In this document: positions 22,996 through 31,967 of the stretch, piece after piece
Numbering within the stretch: the stretch's first letter is position 1
How the letters are laid out: every line of letters begins with the position of its first letter
Assembly (NCBI GenBank): GCA_021151695.1
Contig: JAGKWU010000003.1
Location: 124,001 to 188,000, forward strand
Length of the DNA: 64,000 nt
Origin: Cellvibrionaceae bacterium
Lineage (GTDB): Bacteria > Pseudomonadota > Gammaproteobacteria > Pseudomonadales > Cellvibrionaceae
Reading direction: 5' to 3'
The notes under the pieces: model-generated
Told to the model about the DNA's origin: nothing
Seen by the model: only the letters and a program-made list of their open reading frames with translations
Database searches by the model: none
Position numbers and translations under genes: made by a program

Positions 22996-25900
22996 CTAAG
23001 GTGAAACAAAAAACTTTAATGAAACATCAGAGTTAGAGCATGCAGACATCCAACTATCAATTAATTGAAATGCCTGTAAGCTTTCACCAAATGCATCGTG
23101 CCCTTTATCAATTTGAACTTCAAAGTGACTTCTTGAAAATCCATTTCCAACCACAATCCAAATTTCTTTCTGTATTGACGGCAATCTCCTACGCTCTTCA
23201 ATAACAGCCCAGGCTGCATTCAAAGTGTCTTTACGATGTTGGATATCAAATTGATTATTAACAAAAAAAGTTCCTTTAAATAGTCTCAATCTCTCGTCAA
23301 GTTTGTAGATTGCATCTTTAGTGGGCCACGCCTGTTGCAATCGAGTCCAATTTTCTGGCTTGATCCTTGAGTTAGAGATAAGCATTTCCAAATTTTTTAT
23401 AGCTTGCCCGCCGACTTCAGCAAGCGCCCCGGCAGAAGACTCCGGTTGTTTAGAAGACTTACCGCATTTAACATGTACAAATACAAGTTTTTGACTTGAG
23501 GAAAGTATAAAGTCCGCTGGTTCAGTTCCCATGTCAGTACAAAGAATTAAATCGACATCCGGTATATATTTATGGAACTCACCCAGCTCATCCATTCGAA
23601 CCGCTGTTTTCCCAACATTGCGGAGCATATCAATCAAATGAAATATTGAATTAATTCCAAAACTATCTACAGTTGTACTCCTCTCATCTTTTTCATCAAG
23701 TTCCTCACCGAGCAAACATGAAAGTCCAATAATATCGCCATTAAGTTTCGAATCCTTCAGCTTGATTCCAATTTCGCTTGGCAAAGTAACTTTATAAAAG
23801 TGCCCAGAAAAATATGAAACCCCATCGGGATATAGAACTTTTAAAGGGACTTCGTTCAACAATTTCAATAAATTTGTAGAATAATAATCTCCGTTTAAGG
23901 TGAACGAGGCAGTTAGTGATTCGTACTCCGCATCCAGCTCAAATTGAAGAAGCTCTAATTTTTTATCGTATCTAATACTACATTTACAATCAGGAAATAA
24001 AGAAAATCCGTTTTTATAGCTCAGGTATAGGAAATTATTTTCCAGAATTTCATTACGGCCATTTGAATCAACAGTAATATCCGAGTCAAAACCAGACAAA
24101 TCTATAACTAAACTAACCGGATCCATATCAGGTATCTCGTTGATCGGTTTGGCATATGAGTTCACAAGTTCACTTGTATTAAATGTATTAGAATTTAATA
24201 CATCACCAATATCGTCAATCCATTCTGATAAAGCCTCCAATAAAAAATTTCTTTTTTTCTGATCTGAAACCCTGCCAGAACCAACACCCAAATAATAACT
24301 AGAGACCTTTTTATAATCTCGGCTCAAATTATCAACTTTTAATGTAGTTAATGCGTATGATGAATTACTTTGAGGAGTTGCCATTCGATCAAGATCATGA
24401 CCACGTATGGATACTGACTCTGGCCTTTTTTCAGCTGTGCTTATTGCAGAAGTATGCGCTTCTTTAGTTCTAGTTTTTTCTTCTCGGCATGCCAGCTTAA
24501 GTAAATCATCCACCTTTACAGCTACGCCTAACCCCAAATCCGGCTCACTTGTAAAATTTCTGCTTCGGCTATCGTAAATCGCCACATAATCACCAATATT
24601 TTTTGCTAAAAAAATCTCTAACGAAGGCTGAAAAAATAGTTGGTCTTTCAAAAACTTTGAATTATTGAACGTTATTGATGCAATAACCTCACAACCAAAC
24701 TGGTCATGAAATGGCCTTACCAATTCTCCATCTTTTGTAAATTGCCAAAATATCTTATCCATTAGCAATTCAATCGTAAAAAGAGCAGACTTCTTAATGA
24801 AGCATACTGATGCTAGTGGGATAGTTAGTGAACGTTTTGGATCAAATTCCGAGAAATTAAACTTTCTTTTAAAGCCGCTATCGAAATAGCTCATATCAGG
24901 AAATGAATCTAAGTAGGTGTCAATGAGTTGAGCTGTGTCCAAGGATGACAGGAATTTTTTGGCAGCCCCTTGTTTTGACAGATACGAATCAAATTCTCTG
25001 TAGTTTTCCCACATTTTTCGATTCGATACTTTGACCAATTCAATAACGTGCGCGGAAATCTCATTATATTTTCGCACAACGCGCCCAACTGTTTGCACAA
25101 GCTCTCGTCCACTTGTAACTGGGTACGTTAATACCAATATTTTAGCTTCCGGAATATCTACACCTTCATCAAGCTTTTTTTGGTGAACAAGAATCTCCCA
25201 ATCGGAACCCTTTAGTTTTTTTGGGACATGCGCCGTAACACTACTTCTAGCATCGCCCGAATATTGATCATGAATAGCCAAGGTTTTATATTTATCTACG
25301 AATTCATCGTGATATCTTTGAACATCTTGAAACTCTTTACATTTAATAATGCACTTAATTCCAGGCTGGCTTTTGAGCAACCGCTCCACCTCAGCAATTA
25401 AATCCGTCGATTGAACTGAACTAAAGATCGGATTTTGTAAAATCTTATCATTTAACGCTTTTTCAAATGTATAGACATAACTATTATTAGGGTCTATATC
25501 AAATTGAAATAGATCATTTCGATAAGGAGTGGCGGTAATTATTATTTTTTGAGACTCTAAATCTCTTGCCAACTTACTCCACACCGGTGATGGTTCGGAG
25601 TGCCCTTCATCAACCAAAAGTAGATCAATTTTTTCTTTTAATTCTGTAAGCTTATCTGCACTAAGGGTTTGTAGTTTTTGAAACGTAGTTACATACACTC
25701 CCTCATTTTCTAAATCATCAATCGATGAATATATTTCCTTTAAATTAATTTTTATGTCTGATCCAATTTTGGAAAAAAAATTCCCTTTCAATTCAGATAT
25801 CAATTGGTCGCAGACAGATCGACGATGGCATAAAACAAGCGTTCGCTTTTTGCTAACAACATGAGCCAACACACAAATAACACCGCTTTTCCCTGCACCA

Positions 25901-26037
25901 GTTGGTAGGCTTATCAAACAGGATTTTTTAAAATTTTCCGAATTTATATATGAAAGTGCAGTTTTTACTCCTTGCTGCTGACAAAATCGTAATGAGTTCC
26001 ACAAAATTTGATCAATCTGCTTGCCTGCTACTTGCAT
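22996..26037 (-). CDS. Large SF2 DEAD/DEAH-box helicase with nuclease-like C-terminal region
   Basis: 1013 residues, start ATG 26037 (AAGGAA upstream). Helicase motifs: Walker A PTGAGKSGV (Lys50), motif Ia LVLCHRRSVCDQL, Walker B LLVDEGH (143-146), motif III TATPYR, motif V DEGVDIPEAKILVL and motif VI QTVGRVVRK. The layout resembles type III restriction/UvrB-like SF2 enzymes. Around residues 836-857, TEPADFI ... VFVHVKCGK has the spacing of a PD-(D/E)xK nuclease core, but His replaces the usual Glu/Gln. A long middle region has no recognised domain. Probably a single-gene or HEPN-associated antiphage protein. Confidence 0.85.
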   Translation of the reverse strand: MQVAGKQIDQILWNSLRFCQQQGVKTALSYINSENFKKSCLISLPTGAGKSGVICVLAHVVSKKRTLVLCHRRSVCDQLISELKGNFFSKIGSDIKINLKEIYSSIDDLENEGVYVTTFQKLQTLSADKLTELKEKIDLLLVDEGHSEPSPVWSKLARDLESQKIIITATPYRNDLFQFDIDPNNSYVYTFEKALNDKILQNPIFSSVQSTDLIAEVERLLKSQPGIKCIIKCKEFQDVQRYHDEFVDKYKTLAIHDQYSGDARSSVTAHVPKKLKGSDWEILVHQKKLDEGVDIPEAKILVLTYPVTSGRELVQTVGRVVRKYNEISAHVIELVKVSNRKMWENYREFDSYLSKQGAAKKFLSSLDTAQLIDTYLDSFPDMSYFDSGFKRKFNFSEFDPKRSLTIPLASVCFIKKSALFTIELLMDKIFWQFTKDGELVRPFHDQFGCEVIASITFNNSKFLKDQLFFQPSLEIFLAKNIGDYVAIYDSRSRNFTSEPDLGLGVAVKVDDLLKLACREEKTRTKEAHTSAISTAEKRPESVSIRGHDLDRMATPQSNSSYALTTLKVDNLSRDYKKVSSYYLGVGSGRVSDQKKRNFLLEALSEWIDDIGDVLNSNTFNTSELVNSYAKPINEIPDMDPVSLVIDLSGFDSDITVDSNGRNEILENNFLYLSYKNGFSLFPDCKCSIRYDKKLELLQFELDAEYESLTASFTLNGDYYSTNLLKLLNEVPLKVLYPDGVSYFSGHFYKVTLPSEIGIKLKDSKLNGDIIGLSCLLGEELDEKDERSTTVDSFGINSIFHLIDMLRNVGKTAVRMDELGEFHKYIPDVDLILCTDMGTEPADFILSSSQKLVFVHVKCGKSSKQPESSAGALAEVGGQAIKNLEMLISNSRIKPENWTRLQQAWPTKDAIYKLDERLRLFKGTFFVNNQFDIQHRKDTLNAAWAVIEERRRLPSIQKEIWIVVGNGFSRSHFEVQIDKGHDAFGESLQAFQLIDSWMSACSNSDVSLKFFVSP

Positions 26038-26351
26038 ATTTAGTTCCTTACAGCTTTTCTGAGAATGCCTTTTGGCTTAGTGAATTGAACGGACTAAAAG
26101 GTTCTGAGTGATTTAAAAACGACCAATATAAAAGTTTTGTAACACTACAACGAATTTATTTGTTCAACAGTTGCTAATTTTGCATGTAAGGCATTTCTTT
26201 AAAAAACTGTTCGCCAATAGATCACCGACCCTTTTAATTTGAGTCATTCCACTATTTACATACGCAGAACACTTATTGCCCAAACGACCGCTTTTGCGCA
26301 CAAAACAGACACTCCCAAGCCAACAACCAACTCAGGAATGTCAACTCAATA
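26038..26351. other. Gene-free right flank of the island
   Basis: Contains the helicase promoter region on the minus strand. No repeat, tRNA or integrase remnant seen. Confidence 0.5.
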
Positions 26352-26840
26352 TCAAGTTGATTTCTTCTCAACAACCTTCCGCACAATTTCTATAACCTGA
26401 TAAGCCTGTTCTTCATTGATATTTTGGCCTTCGATGACTGAGCGTTTAAAGGAAATTGCTCCGCTCCAGCTGGAGGATTCCACTACGGCGACAGTGAGGC
26501 TTTTGTTGAGCATGTAATAGACTGGGCCTACGATTAGGCCGATGAAGAAAACCGGAAATAGCAATAAGGTTAAGGCAACTGCCATTTGCCAGGGCTTTTT
26601 GTAACCATAGAAGGCGGAGGTGATGGAGCGTAAGGGAATGATGCGTTTTTCTTTGCCGGCCAGGGATGAGGCGGTGAATTTTATGATGTCTTCTTTAACT
26701 TCTATTTCGGTGATAGGGTCGATTTTGAATACCGATAACAACCAGGAAAAAAGCCCGGCTTCGCGCCCGACTATGTGTACGTAGTTACCATCATGGTTTG
26801 GAGTTTCACTTGCGTACCACTTCTTTATGACTAATGCCAT
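26352..26840 (-). CDS. Hypothetical membrane protein with PH-like soluble part
   Basis: 162 residues. An N-terminal strand-rich part (YVHIVGREAGLFSWLLSVFK, EDIIKFTASSLAGKEKRIIP, LRSITSAFYGYKKPW) resembles bacterial PH-like/DUF304 folds. A membrane hairpin follows (MAVALTLLLFPVFFIGLIVGPVYYML), then another strand pair and a C-terminal helix (EEQAYQVIEIVRKVVEKK). GGAAACGACA precedes the ATG. Function unknown; GC content returns to the genome average here, so it marks the end of the AT-rich island. Confidence 0.7.
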   Translation of the reverse strand: MALVIKKWYASETPNHDGNYVHIVGREAGLFSWLLSVFKIDPITEIEVKEDIIKFTASSLAGKEKRIIPLRSITSAFYGYKKPWQMAVALTLLLFPVFFIGLIVGPVYYMLNKSLTVAVVESSSWSGAISFKRSVIEGQNINEEQAYQVIEIVRKVVEKKST

Positions 26841-27213
26841 TGTCGTTTCCTTTGTATTTATTAATTGGAGATTGAATGCACTGAGGAAAGGCTTTATCAG
26901 CCCGAACCTTGAACATTACCAGGTGGCTATAGCATCCGAGGAGGGGCAGAAAACGGAAAGGAATGAAGAGACGAGAAAACCACAGAGGCATCCACTGTTA
27001 CCCTTACTAACGCTTACAATCTCCTGACACTTGCGTTGCTTTTAAAAAGCCGAACAAATCATAGTTATTGAATTCAACTTATTCAAGGATAGTGCCCATG
27101 GTCACGCAAGAAAATATTGGTTAAACCTTCCGGGCCCAGGCGATCTGATTTCCACTCGCTTTCCTTATGTATCCCTGTGCTTTGACAGTAGAAATCAGAT
27201 TAACCCGTTCAAA
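26841..27213. other. Gene-free stretch with a long inverted repeat
   Basis: Apart from the inverted repeat at 27143-27200 I see nothing supported here. Confidence 0.5.
27143..27200. repeat. Inverted repeat after the amidase gene
   Basis: ATCTGATTTCCACT (27143-27156) and AGTAGAAATCAGAT (27187-27200) are complementary at 13 of 14 positions across a 30-nt loop, 14 bp beyond the amidase stop. It could form a transcript-end hairpin or be the ends of a small element. Confidence 0.5.
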
Positions 27214-28089
27214 TTAATATTGATTGCCTACATAGCGGGCATCCCAAGCCTGGGGAATAGTTAGCCCATCGCCCACAGTGAAAGCCGCCCCACCGTCGGA
27301 TAAATTCAAATGCTGTTGCGCCCACAAACCTATGGTTTGCCAAATCAGCGAGCCGGGATCAGATTGGCGATCTCTGCTGGATTGCCGATGGGGATGGATA
27401 TGAGTCACTTTGCCGCCGTTGGCCGCTACTGTATTCAAAATCCACTGCACTGTTTCTTTGACGGCATTTGCCTGCACGCTTGGCAAATCCATGGGTTGTC
27501 GTTTTGCCTGGGCATTGGGTTGCCATAAAGTATTGGGCTGGCCTTCAACGCCTGCGTACCATCCATCAATTTCAATACCCACACTTCTGCGGTTGAACCC
27601 ATTGGCATGGTTGCAAACTTCGGTCAGATCGTAGAGCTGAATAATTTTGCCCTCCCGAGTCACTCCAAAATGAATAGGTACGCTATGCCATGACGAAGGG
27701 TTCTCGCCCATCTTTGCGGCTGTTTGATGTAAAACCACTGCAGTAATATTCGCCCAGGGCCGGTATGGCATAGATACGGAACGCCCTGCATGTGGATGAT
27801 TCGCCCGCTCATCAATAATGTTTAGATTGAGTCCATTTTTCGTTAACGCAGCATAGGCCTTTTCGAGCGCATCAGCGCCAAGCGGAGTAATGGAATCCGG
27901 CCGCTCATCGGCAGGCTCACGTAAGCCCTGCGATATTAAAAACGTGCCGTAGGCAGTAAGGGTTTCATCCCCTAAATCACCATCCACTCCAAAGCGCGGT
28001 AAACGGTAACCCAATTCAACCAGCTGCCTCTGAACAATAACGACATAAGGATCGTTAGAGCCTTTATTTAAATTACTTTGAAGTGACAT
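27214..28089 (-). CDS. N-acetylmuramoyl-L-alanine amidase (Amidase_2) with peptidoglycan-binding domain
   Basis: 291 residues. An N-terminal PG-binding_1-like domain (DPYVVIVQRQLVELGYRLP, FGVDGDLGDETLTAYGTFL) precedes an Amidase_2/PGRP domain. Zinc-ligand His in AVVLHQTA and again in VTHIHPHRQSSRDRQSDPG; the conserved NRRSVGIEIDG strand lies between. It should cut the amide bond between muramic acid and L-Ala. No signal peptide is visible, which is odd for a cell-wall enzyme and recalls phage endolysins or secreted effectors. Downstream end of a four-gene run. Confidence 0.88.
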   Translation of the reverse strand: MSLQSNLNKGSNDPYVVIVQRQLVELGYRLPRFGVDGDLGDETLTAYGTFLISQGLREPADERPDSITPLGADALEKAYAALTKNGLNLNIIDERANHPHAGRSVSMPYRPWANITAVVLHQTAAKMGENPSSWHSVPIHFGVTREGKIIQLYDLTEVCNHANGFNRRSVGIEIDGWYAGVEGQPNTLWQPNAQAKRQPMDLPSVQANAVKETVQWILNTVAANGGKVTHIHPHRQSSRDRQSDPGSLIWQTIGLWAQQHLNLSDGGAAFTVGDGLTIPQAWDARYVGNQY

Positions 28090-28153
28090 GACAATCTCCT
28101 TGTTTTGATAGATCAGGGGACACAGCGTTTAAAGAATTCCATGTAAATCCAGG

Positions 28154-28762
28154 TTATTTGCCAAACCATATTTCGATATAGCCCGGATTTACCGAGCTAT
28201 CGGAATATTGTTTAGCTTCGAGCTGTTGTACATTGAGATTGAATTTTACAAATTCAGCGATTTTTTCAGCCTGGCTTTTATCCTGTGAAAAAAAATAACG
28301 GATTTCCTGTTCGGTTGGTCGCCCCGGATCAACAATGGATTTTTGACCAAGGACTTTATAGCCCGCACCTTCAAGCTGGGATTTATATGAAGGAAACAAT
28401 GGTTCTTTTTGTTTATTACCAGCCAGAAGAAAAATGCGGGGGTTGGAAATAATGGGAGCCTCTAGCTTTGCTCCCGAGATAACTTGCGGAATCGACGCGG
28501 GGTTGCTTTTTCTAGCGTCGGCGTAAGACCGCACACCTTTTTGAACATCTGGATCTTTTAAAAGATTTGTTTCTACCAGCAGCTTAAGCGCCTCAAGACG
28601 TTGATCTGCAGAATTTGATTCCAACGCCTTTAGCACCAGATCCGAACTGAATTTTTGCTGCGCCAGTTCTACCTGGGAGCGCCCCGTAACAGCGGCGCCA
28701 CCAATAGCACCTAGAAGCCCAAATAGTCCCGCAATAAGCGCTGTTCGCACGGCGTCAGACAT
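28154..28762 (-). CDS. Membrane-anchored hypothetical protein with LytR_C-like domain
   Basis: 202 residues. An N-terminal membrane helix (ALIAGLFGLLGAIGGAAVTG) is followed by a helical segment (VLKALESNSADQRLEALKLL) and a C-terminal alpha/beta domain: PRIFLLAGNKQKEPLFPSYK then LEGAGYKVLGQK and SQAEKIAEFVKF. The order of strand, helix and strand recalls the LytR_C fold (small domain of cell-wall proteins), but identity is weak. No catalytic residues. It sits between the amidase and a small polytopic protein, 64 bp upstream of the former. Confidence 0.6.
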   Translation of the reverse strand: MSDAVRTALIAGLFGLLGAIGGAAVTGRSQVELAQQKFSSDLVLKALESNSADQRLEALKLLVETNLLKDPDVQKGVRSYADARKSNPASIPQVISGAKLEAPIISNPRIFLLAGNKQKEPLFPSYKSQLEGAGYKVLGQKSIVDPGRPTEQEIRYFFSQDKSQAEKIAEFVKFNLNVQQLEAKQYSDSSVNPGYIEIWFGK

Positions 28763-28793
28763 ATTATTTTCCCCATCCTTTCACGCGCATTAT

Positions 28794-29216
28794 TTAAATG
28801 CTCGCCGCCTCACGCGATTTAATTCCATAAGACCAAAGAACCCCAAAAGCCGAACGGAAATGCCATGCAAGAACCAGCAGTATCGCCGCATGCAGGCTGC
28901 CCCAAATCCAGGCCTTATCGAGGAGAGTATCTGTGAAAAAAATAACAACCATGGCGGGTGCTAGTAATACGATGCCTAAAGGTGCCGTGCGATGAAAAAG
29001 CAACGAAACACCCGATGAAATAAAGGTGGCAGCGAGAATCGGTAAAACAAATCCTGTTTTAGCCAACGCCCCCTGAAAAGCGCCAGATTCCGGGCTCAAC
29101 TGAAAATCGGGAGGAGGCAATACACCGGCAAGCACCAAGGCCATTTGTAAACCAGTCAGTAGATAAAAAGCGGCGTATAGGCAGCGCAGTAACCGCCATG
29201 CGATTGGATCTTTCAT
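28794..29216 (-). CDS. Hypothetical four-helix membrane protein
   Basis: 140 residues from ATG 29216, with AAGGAG 8 nt upstream (the frame opens earlier at 29252). Four membrane helices: YAAFYLLTGLQMALVLAGVL, LPILAATFISSGVSLLF, GIVLLAPAMVVIFFTDTLL and SLHAAILLVLAWHF. It resembles DoxX-like small membrane proteins in layout only. Between two wall-hydrolase genes it could serve in export or immunity, but nothing in the sequence proves either. Confidence 0.65.
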   Translation of the reverse strand: MKDPIAWRLLRCLYAAFYLLTGLQMALVLAGVLPPPDFQLSPESGAFQGALAKTGFVLPILAATFISSGVSLLFHRTAPLGIVLLAPAMVVIFFTDTLLDKAWIWGSLHAAILLVLAWHFRSAFGVLWSYGIKSREAASI

Positions 29217-29279
29217 TTCGATTTCTCCTTGCCAGTAAGGTTGGTGTAGCACTGCTAAACGTAAGGACCTGTAAATGAC

Positions 29280-29897
29280 TTACAAAGCCTGAATTGATAT
29301 TTCGTTGCCCAGCGAATAACCCAGTTCTAGCTGCAATCGCTTTTCTGCGGAGAAATCCTTGGGGCTATATTCATCTGATGGTTTTGTTTGGCCCAGCAAC
29401 CCCATCCTCTGGAAAGCTTCTGCTACTAATTCGCTGCAAAACAGTGAACTTAGATCTTCTTTGTTTTTTCCGAAAGGGCCATCCCAGGCAGCTTTGATTA
29501 AATCTATTCTGTTTTTTTCATAAGGGCGGCCACTTACTTCGTGCCGAAAATCATTTAGCTTTCTGACCATCTCATTGGAAAGCGGCTCAGAGAGCTGCCG
29601 AACACTTATTTCATAGCCTATGGCAAAGCAGCGCTCCAATCGTTCTGACAATTCAACCCGTTGCACTCCCTGCGTTAACTTCCCTGTGTCCGCGTCAGCT
29701 ACATCACAAAGCGTTGTGGATTCCCAAGAGAAAATGGAGCCCTTGGGGTCGAGATCTGATTCAAATTTATACACTATGCCTAGGTGCGACCATTTGCTCA
29801 GCGTAAAGAACTTAATCCCCTCGGATATTCCACTCTTACCGGAAAAGAGCAAAACATCTCCTGTTTTTAATTGCGAACGAAGATCTTGATATTTCAT
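29280..29897 (-). CDS. YiiX/YebB-like permuted NlpC/P60 cysteine hydrolase
   Basis: 205 residues from ATG 29897 (AAGGAG upstream). Permuted papain-fold order: the His comes first in KWSHLGIVYK and the Cys later in LFCSELVAEAFQRMGLL, within SSLFCSEL; the opening is LKTGDVLLFSGKSGISEGIK. This is the YiiX/LRAT-like branch of NlpC/P60, whose members cut peptides, amides or lipid esters; the substrate is unknown. No signal peptide. It heads the four-gene run ending with the amidase. Confidence 0.8.
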   Translation of the reverse strand: MKYQDLRSQLKTGDVLLFSGKSGISEGIKFFTLSKWSHLGIVYKFESDLDPKGSIFSWESTTLCDVADADTGKLTQGVQRVELSERLERCFAIGYEISVRQLSEPLSNEMVRKLNDFRHEVSGRPYEKNRIDLIKAAWDGPFGKNKEDLSSLFCSELVAEAFQRMGLLGQTKPSDEYSPKDFSAEKRLQLELGYSLGNEISIQAL

Positions 29898-30119
29898 TTT
29901 TAGCTCCTTGGCTTTAAGGATTACTAAATGCCCAATCAAATAACGACAGCGTTGGGCTAATTTCCTGGCTTACAGACAGCCATCAATAGCAACCGAACAA
30001 TGGGATGATTTTTTATGAGGATACAAACACGAAGGGATCAACTCACCCCCCGAATGGGGGGCAAATATGACTTGCTATCACGAATATCTAATGGAGGGAG
30101 AGTCTTATTCTGGAAGTGT

Positions 30120-31235
30120 TTAAGGGTTGGCGTCGAGAAATTGCCGGGACGCGGTTAATGCTTCGGCAATGGTTACATCCATATCCAGATAGCGATAGGT
30201 GCCCAACCGACCCACAAAGGTAATATTTTTTTCCTGTCGCGCGAGTTGCTGGTATTTTTCCAGTAGCGAATTTTCTTCGGTGAGGCCAATGGGATAAAAG
30301 GGAATATCTTCAGGACCAGCTTCGCTGCTGAACTCTTTGAAATAAACTGTTCTTGTATGCGCCTCCCAAGGGGAGAAATGCTTGTGCTCCGCTATGCGCG
30401 TGAAGGGAACTTCCTGGTCACAATAATTCAATACAGCGCAACCTTGATAATCGCCCTCATCATAGTGCTTTTCAAAGCGCAGCGTTCTATAGGCTAATGG
30501 ACCAAAACATTTATCGAAATAGGTATCTATGGGCCCGGAATAAAACAAATGATCAAAGCCTGCATTTTGCGATTTATGGTAGCGAGTATTTAATTGAACA
30601 CTGATGTTTGGATGGGCCAGGATATTTTCAATAATCGCGGTATAACCCTGGGCCGGCATTCCCTGATATTGATGGTTGAAATAATTATCATCGTAATTAA
30701 AACGCAGCGGTAATCGTTTGAGAATTGATGCAGGCAAGCTGGCAGGGTGACGTCCCCATTGCTTGAGTGTATAACCTTTAAAAAACGCCTCGTAGAGCTC
30801 CTTTCCAACCAGAAACATGGCTTGCTCTTCAAAATTTTTGGGATCTTGAATATTTTTTTGGGCAAGGGTTTCAAGAAAAGCTTCGGCTTCTTTTGGATTA
30901 AGGGTTTTGTTAAAAAATTGATTTAGCGTGTGCAGATTAATCGGCAAGGAATAGATTGCATCTTTTACCCTTGCCTTTACGCGATTGATATAGGGCTTGA
31001 ATTCACCAAAGCGATTGACATAGTTCCACACGGTTTCGTTGTTGGTATGAAATATATGGGGGCCGTAGACGTGCACCATCACGTTGGTTTGCTCATCGCG
31101 CTGGGTATGGCAATTTCCGCCTACGTGATCGCGGCTTTCAAAGACGGTAATGTGGTGGCCTGCTTCAGCGAGCTGACGGGCGATAACTGCGCCGGAAAAA
31201 CCGGCACCCACAATGGCAACTTTTTTTGAGCCCAT
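30120..31235 (-). CDS. glf: UDP-galactopyranose mutase
   Basis: 371 residues from ATG 31235 (CAGGT 7 nt upstream; TTG 31250 rejected). Flavoenzyme converting UDP-galactopyranose to UDP-galactofuranose for cell-surface glycans. FAD-binding loop VAIVGAGFSGAVIARQLAE, ESRDHVGGNCHT, the signature VMVHVYGPHIFHTNNETVW, then YTLKQWGRHPASLPASILKR and RIAEHKHFSPWE, ending with FVGRLGTYRYLDMDVTIAEAL, the substrate/FAD site. All typical motifs are intact. No glycosyltransferase or polysaccharide genes are next to it, so it is an orphan here. Confidence 0.97.
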   Translation of the reverse strand: MGSKKVAIVGAGFSGAVIARQLAEAGHHITVFESRDHVGGNCHTQRDEQTNVMVHVYGPHIFHTNNETVWNYVNRFGEFKPYINRVKARVKDAIYSLPINLHTLNQFFNKTLNPKEAEAFLETLAQKNIQDPKNFEEQAMFLVGKELYEAFFKGYTLKQWGRHPASLPASILKRLPLRFNYDDNYFNHQYQGMPAQGYTAIIENILAHPNISVQLNTRYHKSQNAGFDHLFYSGPIDTYFDKCFGPLAYRTLRFEKHYDEGDYQGCAVLNYCDQEVPFTRIAEHKHFSPWEAHTRTVYFKEFSSEAGPEDIPFYPIGLTEENSLLEKYQQLARQEKNITFVGRLGTYRYLDMDVTIAEALTASRQFLDANP

Positions 31236-31350
31236 GTAAAGACCTGACAAAGGAATGTTTGGTGGCAGAGTATATCAACTACCATCAATTCATTCATTAT
31301 CAGGCTTAATGGATTTCTGATTAGTAGGTTCAGGCTTCGCACGTTAAACG

Positions 31351-31791
31351 CTAATAGGTTTCGCCGCGAATATATTGCTCTAATTGCTGGATTAAATGCT
31401 TTTGTTCTTCCATTGTGCTTTCGAGTACGTCGCGAATGGAAAGCATACCGAGCAAGTTTTCGCCGAAGGTCACTGGCAGGTGACGAATGCGTTTTTCAGT
31501 CATCATTTCGCGGCACACATCCATCGCCGTATCAGGGCTTACCGTGAATGGATTGGGGGTCATGATTTCTTTGACGGGAGTAGATTGGGATGAGCGGCCC
31601 ATAAGGGCGACCTTACGCAGGTAATCGCGCTCACTCACTATACCTACCAGCTTTCCGCCCTGGGTAACAAGCAAAGCACCAACACCTTTTTCCGTCATCA
31701 ATTTGATGGCGTCCCACACGAGCGCATCCGGGCTTACGCTGTGCGTATCTGCATTGGCCTTGGAGTTGAGAATATCTTTTACTGTTTTCAT
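31351..31791 (-). CDS. Two-CBS-domain protein
   Basis: 146 residues consisting of a tandem CBS pair: VSPDALVWDAIKLMTEKGVG and LVGIVSERDYLRKVALMGRS for the first, VKEIMTPNPFTVSPDTAMDV and LLGMLSIRDVLESTMEE for the second. Stand-alone Bateman modules bind adenosine nucleotides and regulate partners; no partner domain is fused. GGAGCT precedes the ATG. Monocistronic between glf and the deacetylase. Confidence 0.93.
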   Translation of the reverse strand: MKTVKDILNSKANADTHSVSPDALVWDAIKLMTEKGVGALLVTQGGKLVGIVSERDYLRKVALMGRSSQSTPVKEIMTPNPFTVSPDTAMDVCREMMTEKRIRHLPVTFGENLLGMLSIRDVLESTMEEQKHLIQQLEQYIRGETY

Positions 31792-31967
31792 AGCTCCGTC
31801 CTGTTTATTGCGTTGTTTATTGTGACTGATCTATCGCTTAAGAAATCTACTCGCTTTTAACCACTACTTTTTAAAACCTGGCTTTTCTTGAGGGTAGCCC
31901 GCAGCGCCTTTTTTGACAACCCGGCTGTACATTTGACAATCCAGCTGCGCAAGGGCCCATCCTGCAA

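Noticed and set aside
18000..26350. Integron cassette array
   Set aside because: The repeated tag is suggestive, but I find no clear GTTRRRY/RYYYAAC attC cores and no integrase in the window.
27214..28089. Prophage remnant based on the amidase
   Set aside because: No holin, tail, capsid or integrase genes near; the neighbours are membrane proteins of unknown type.
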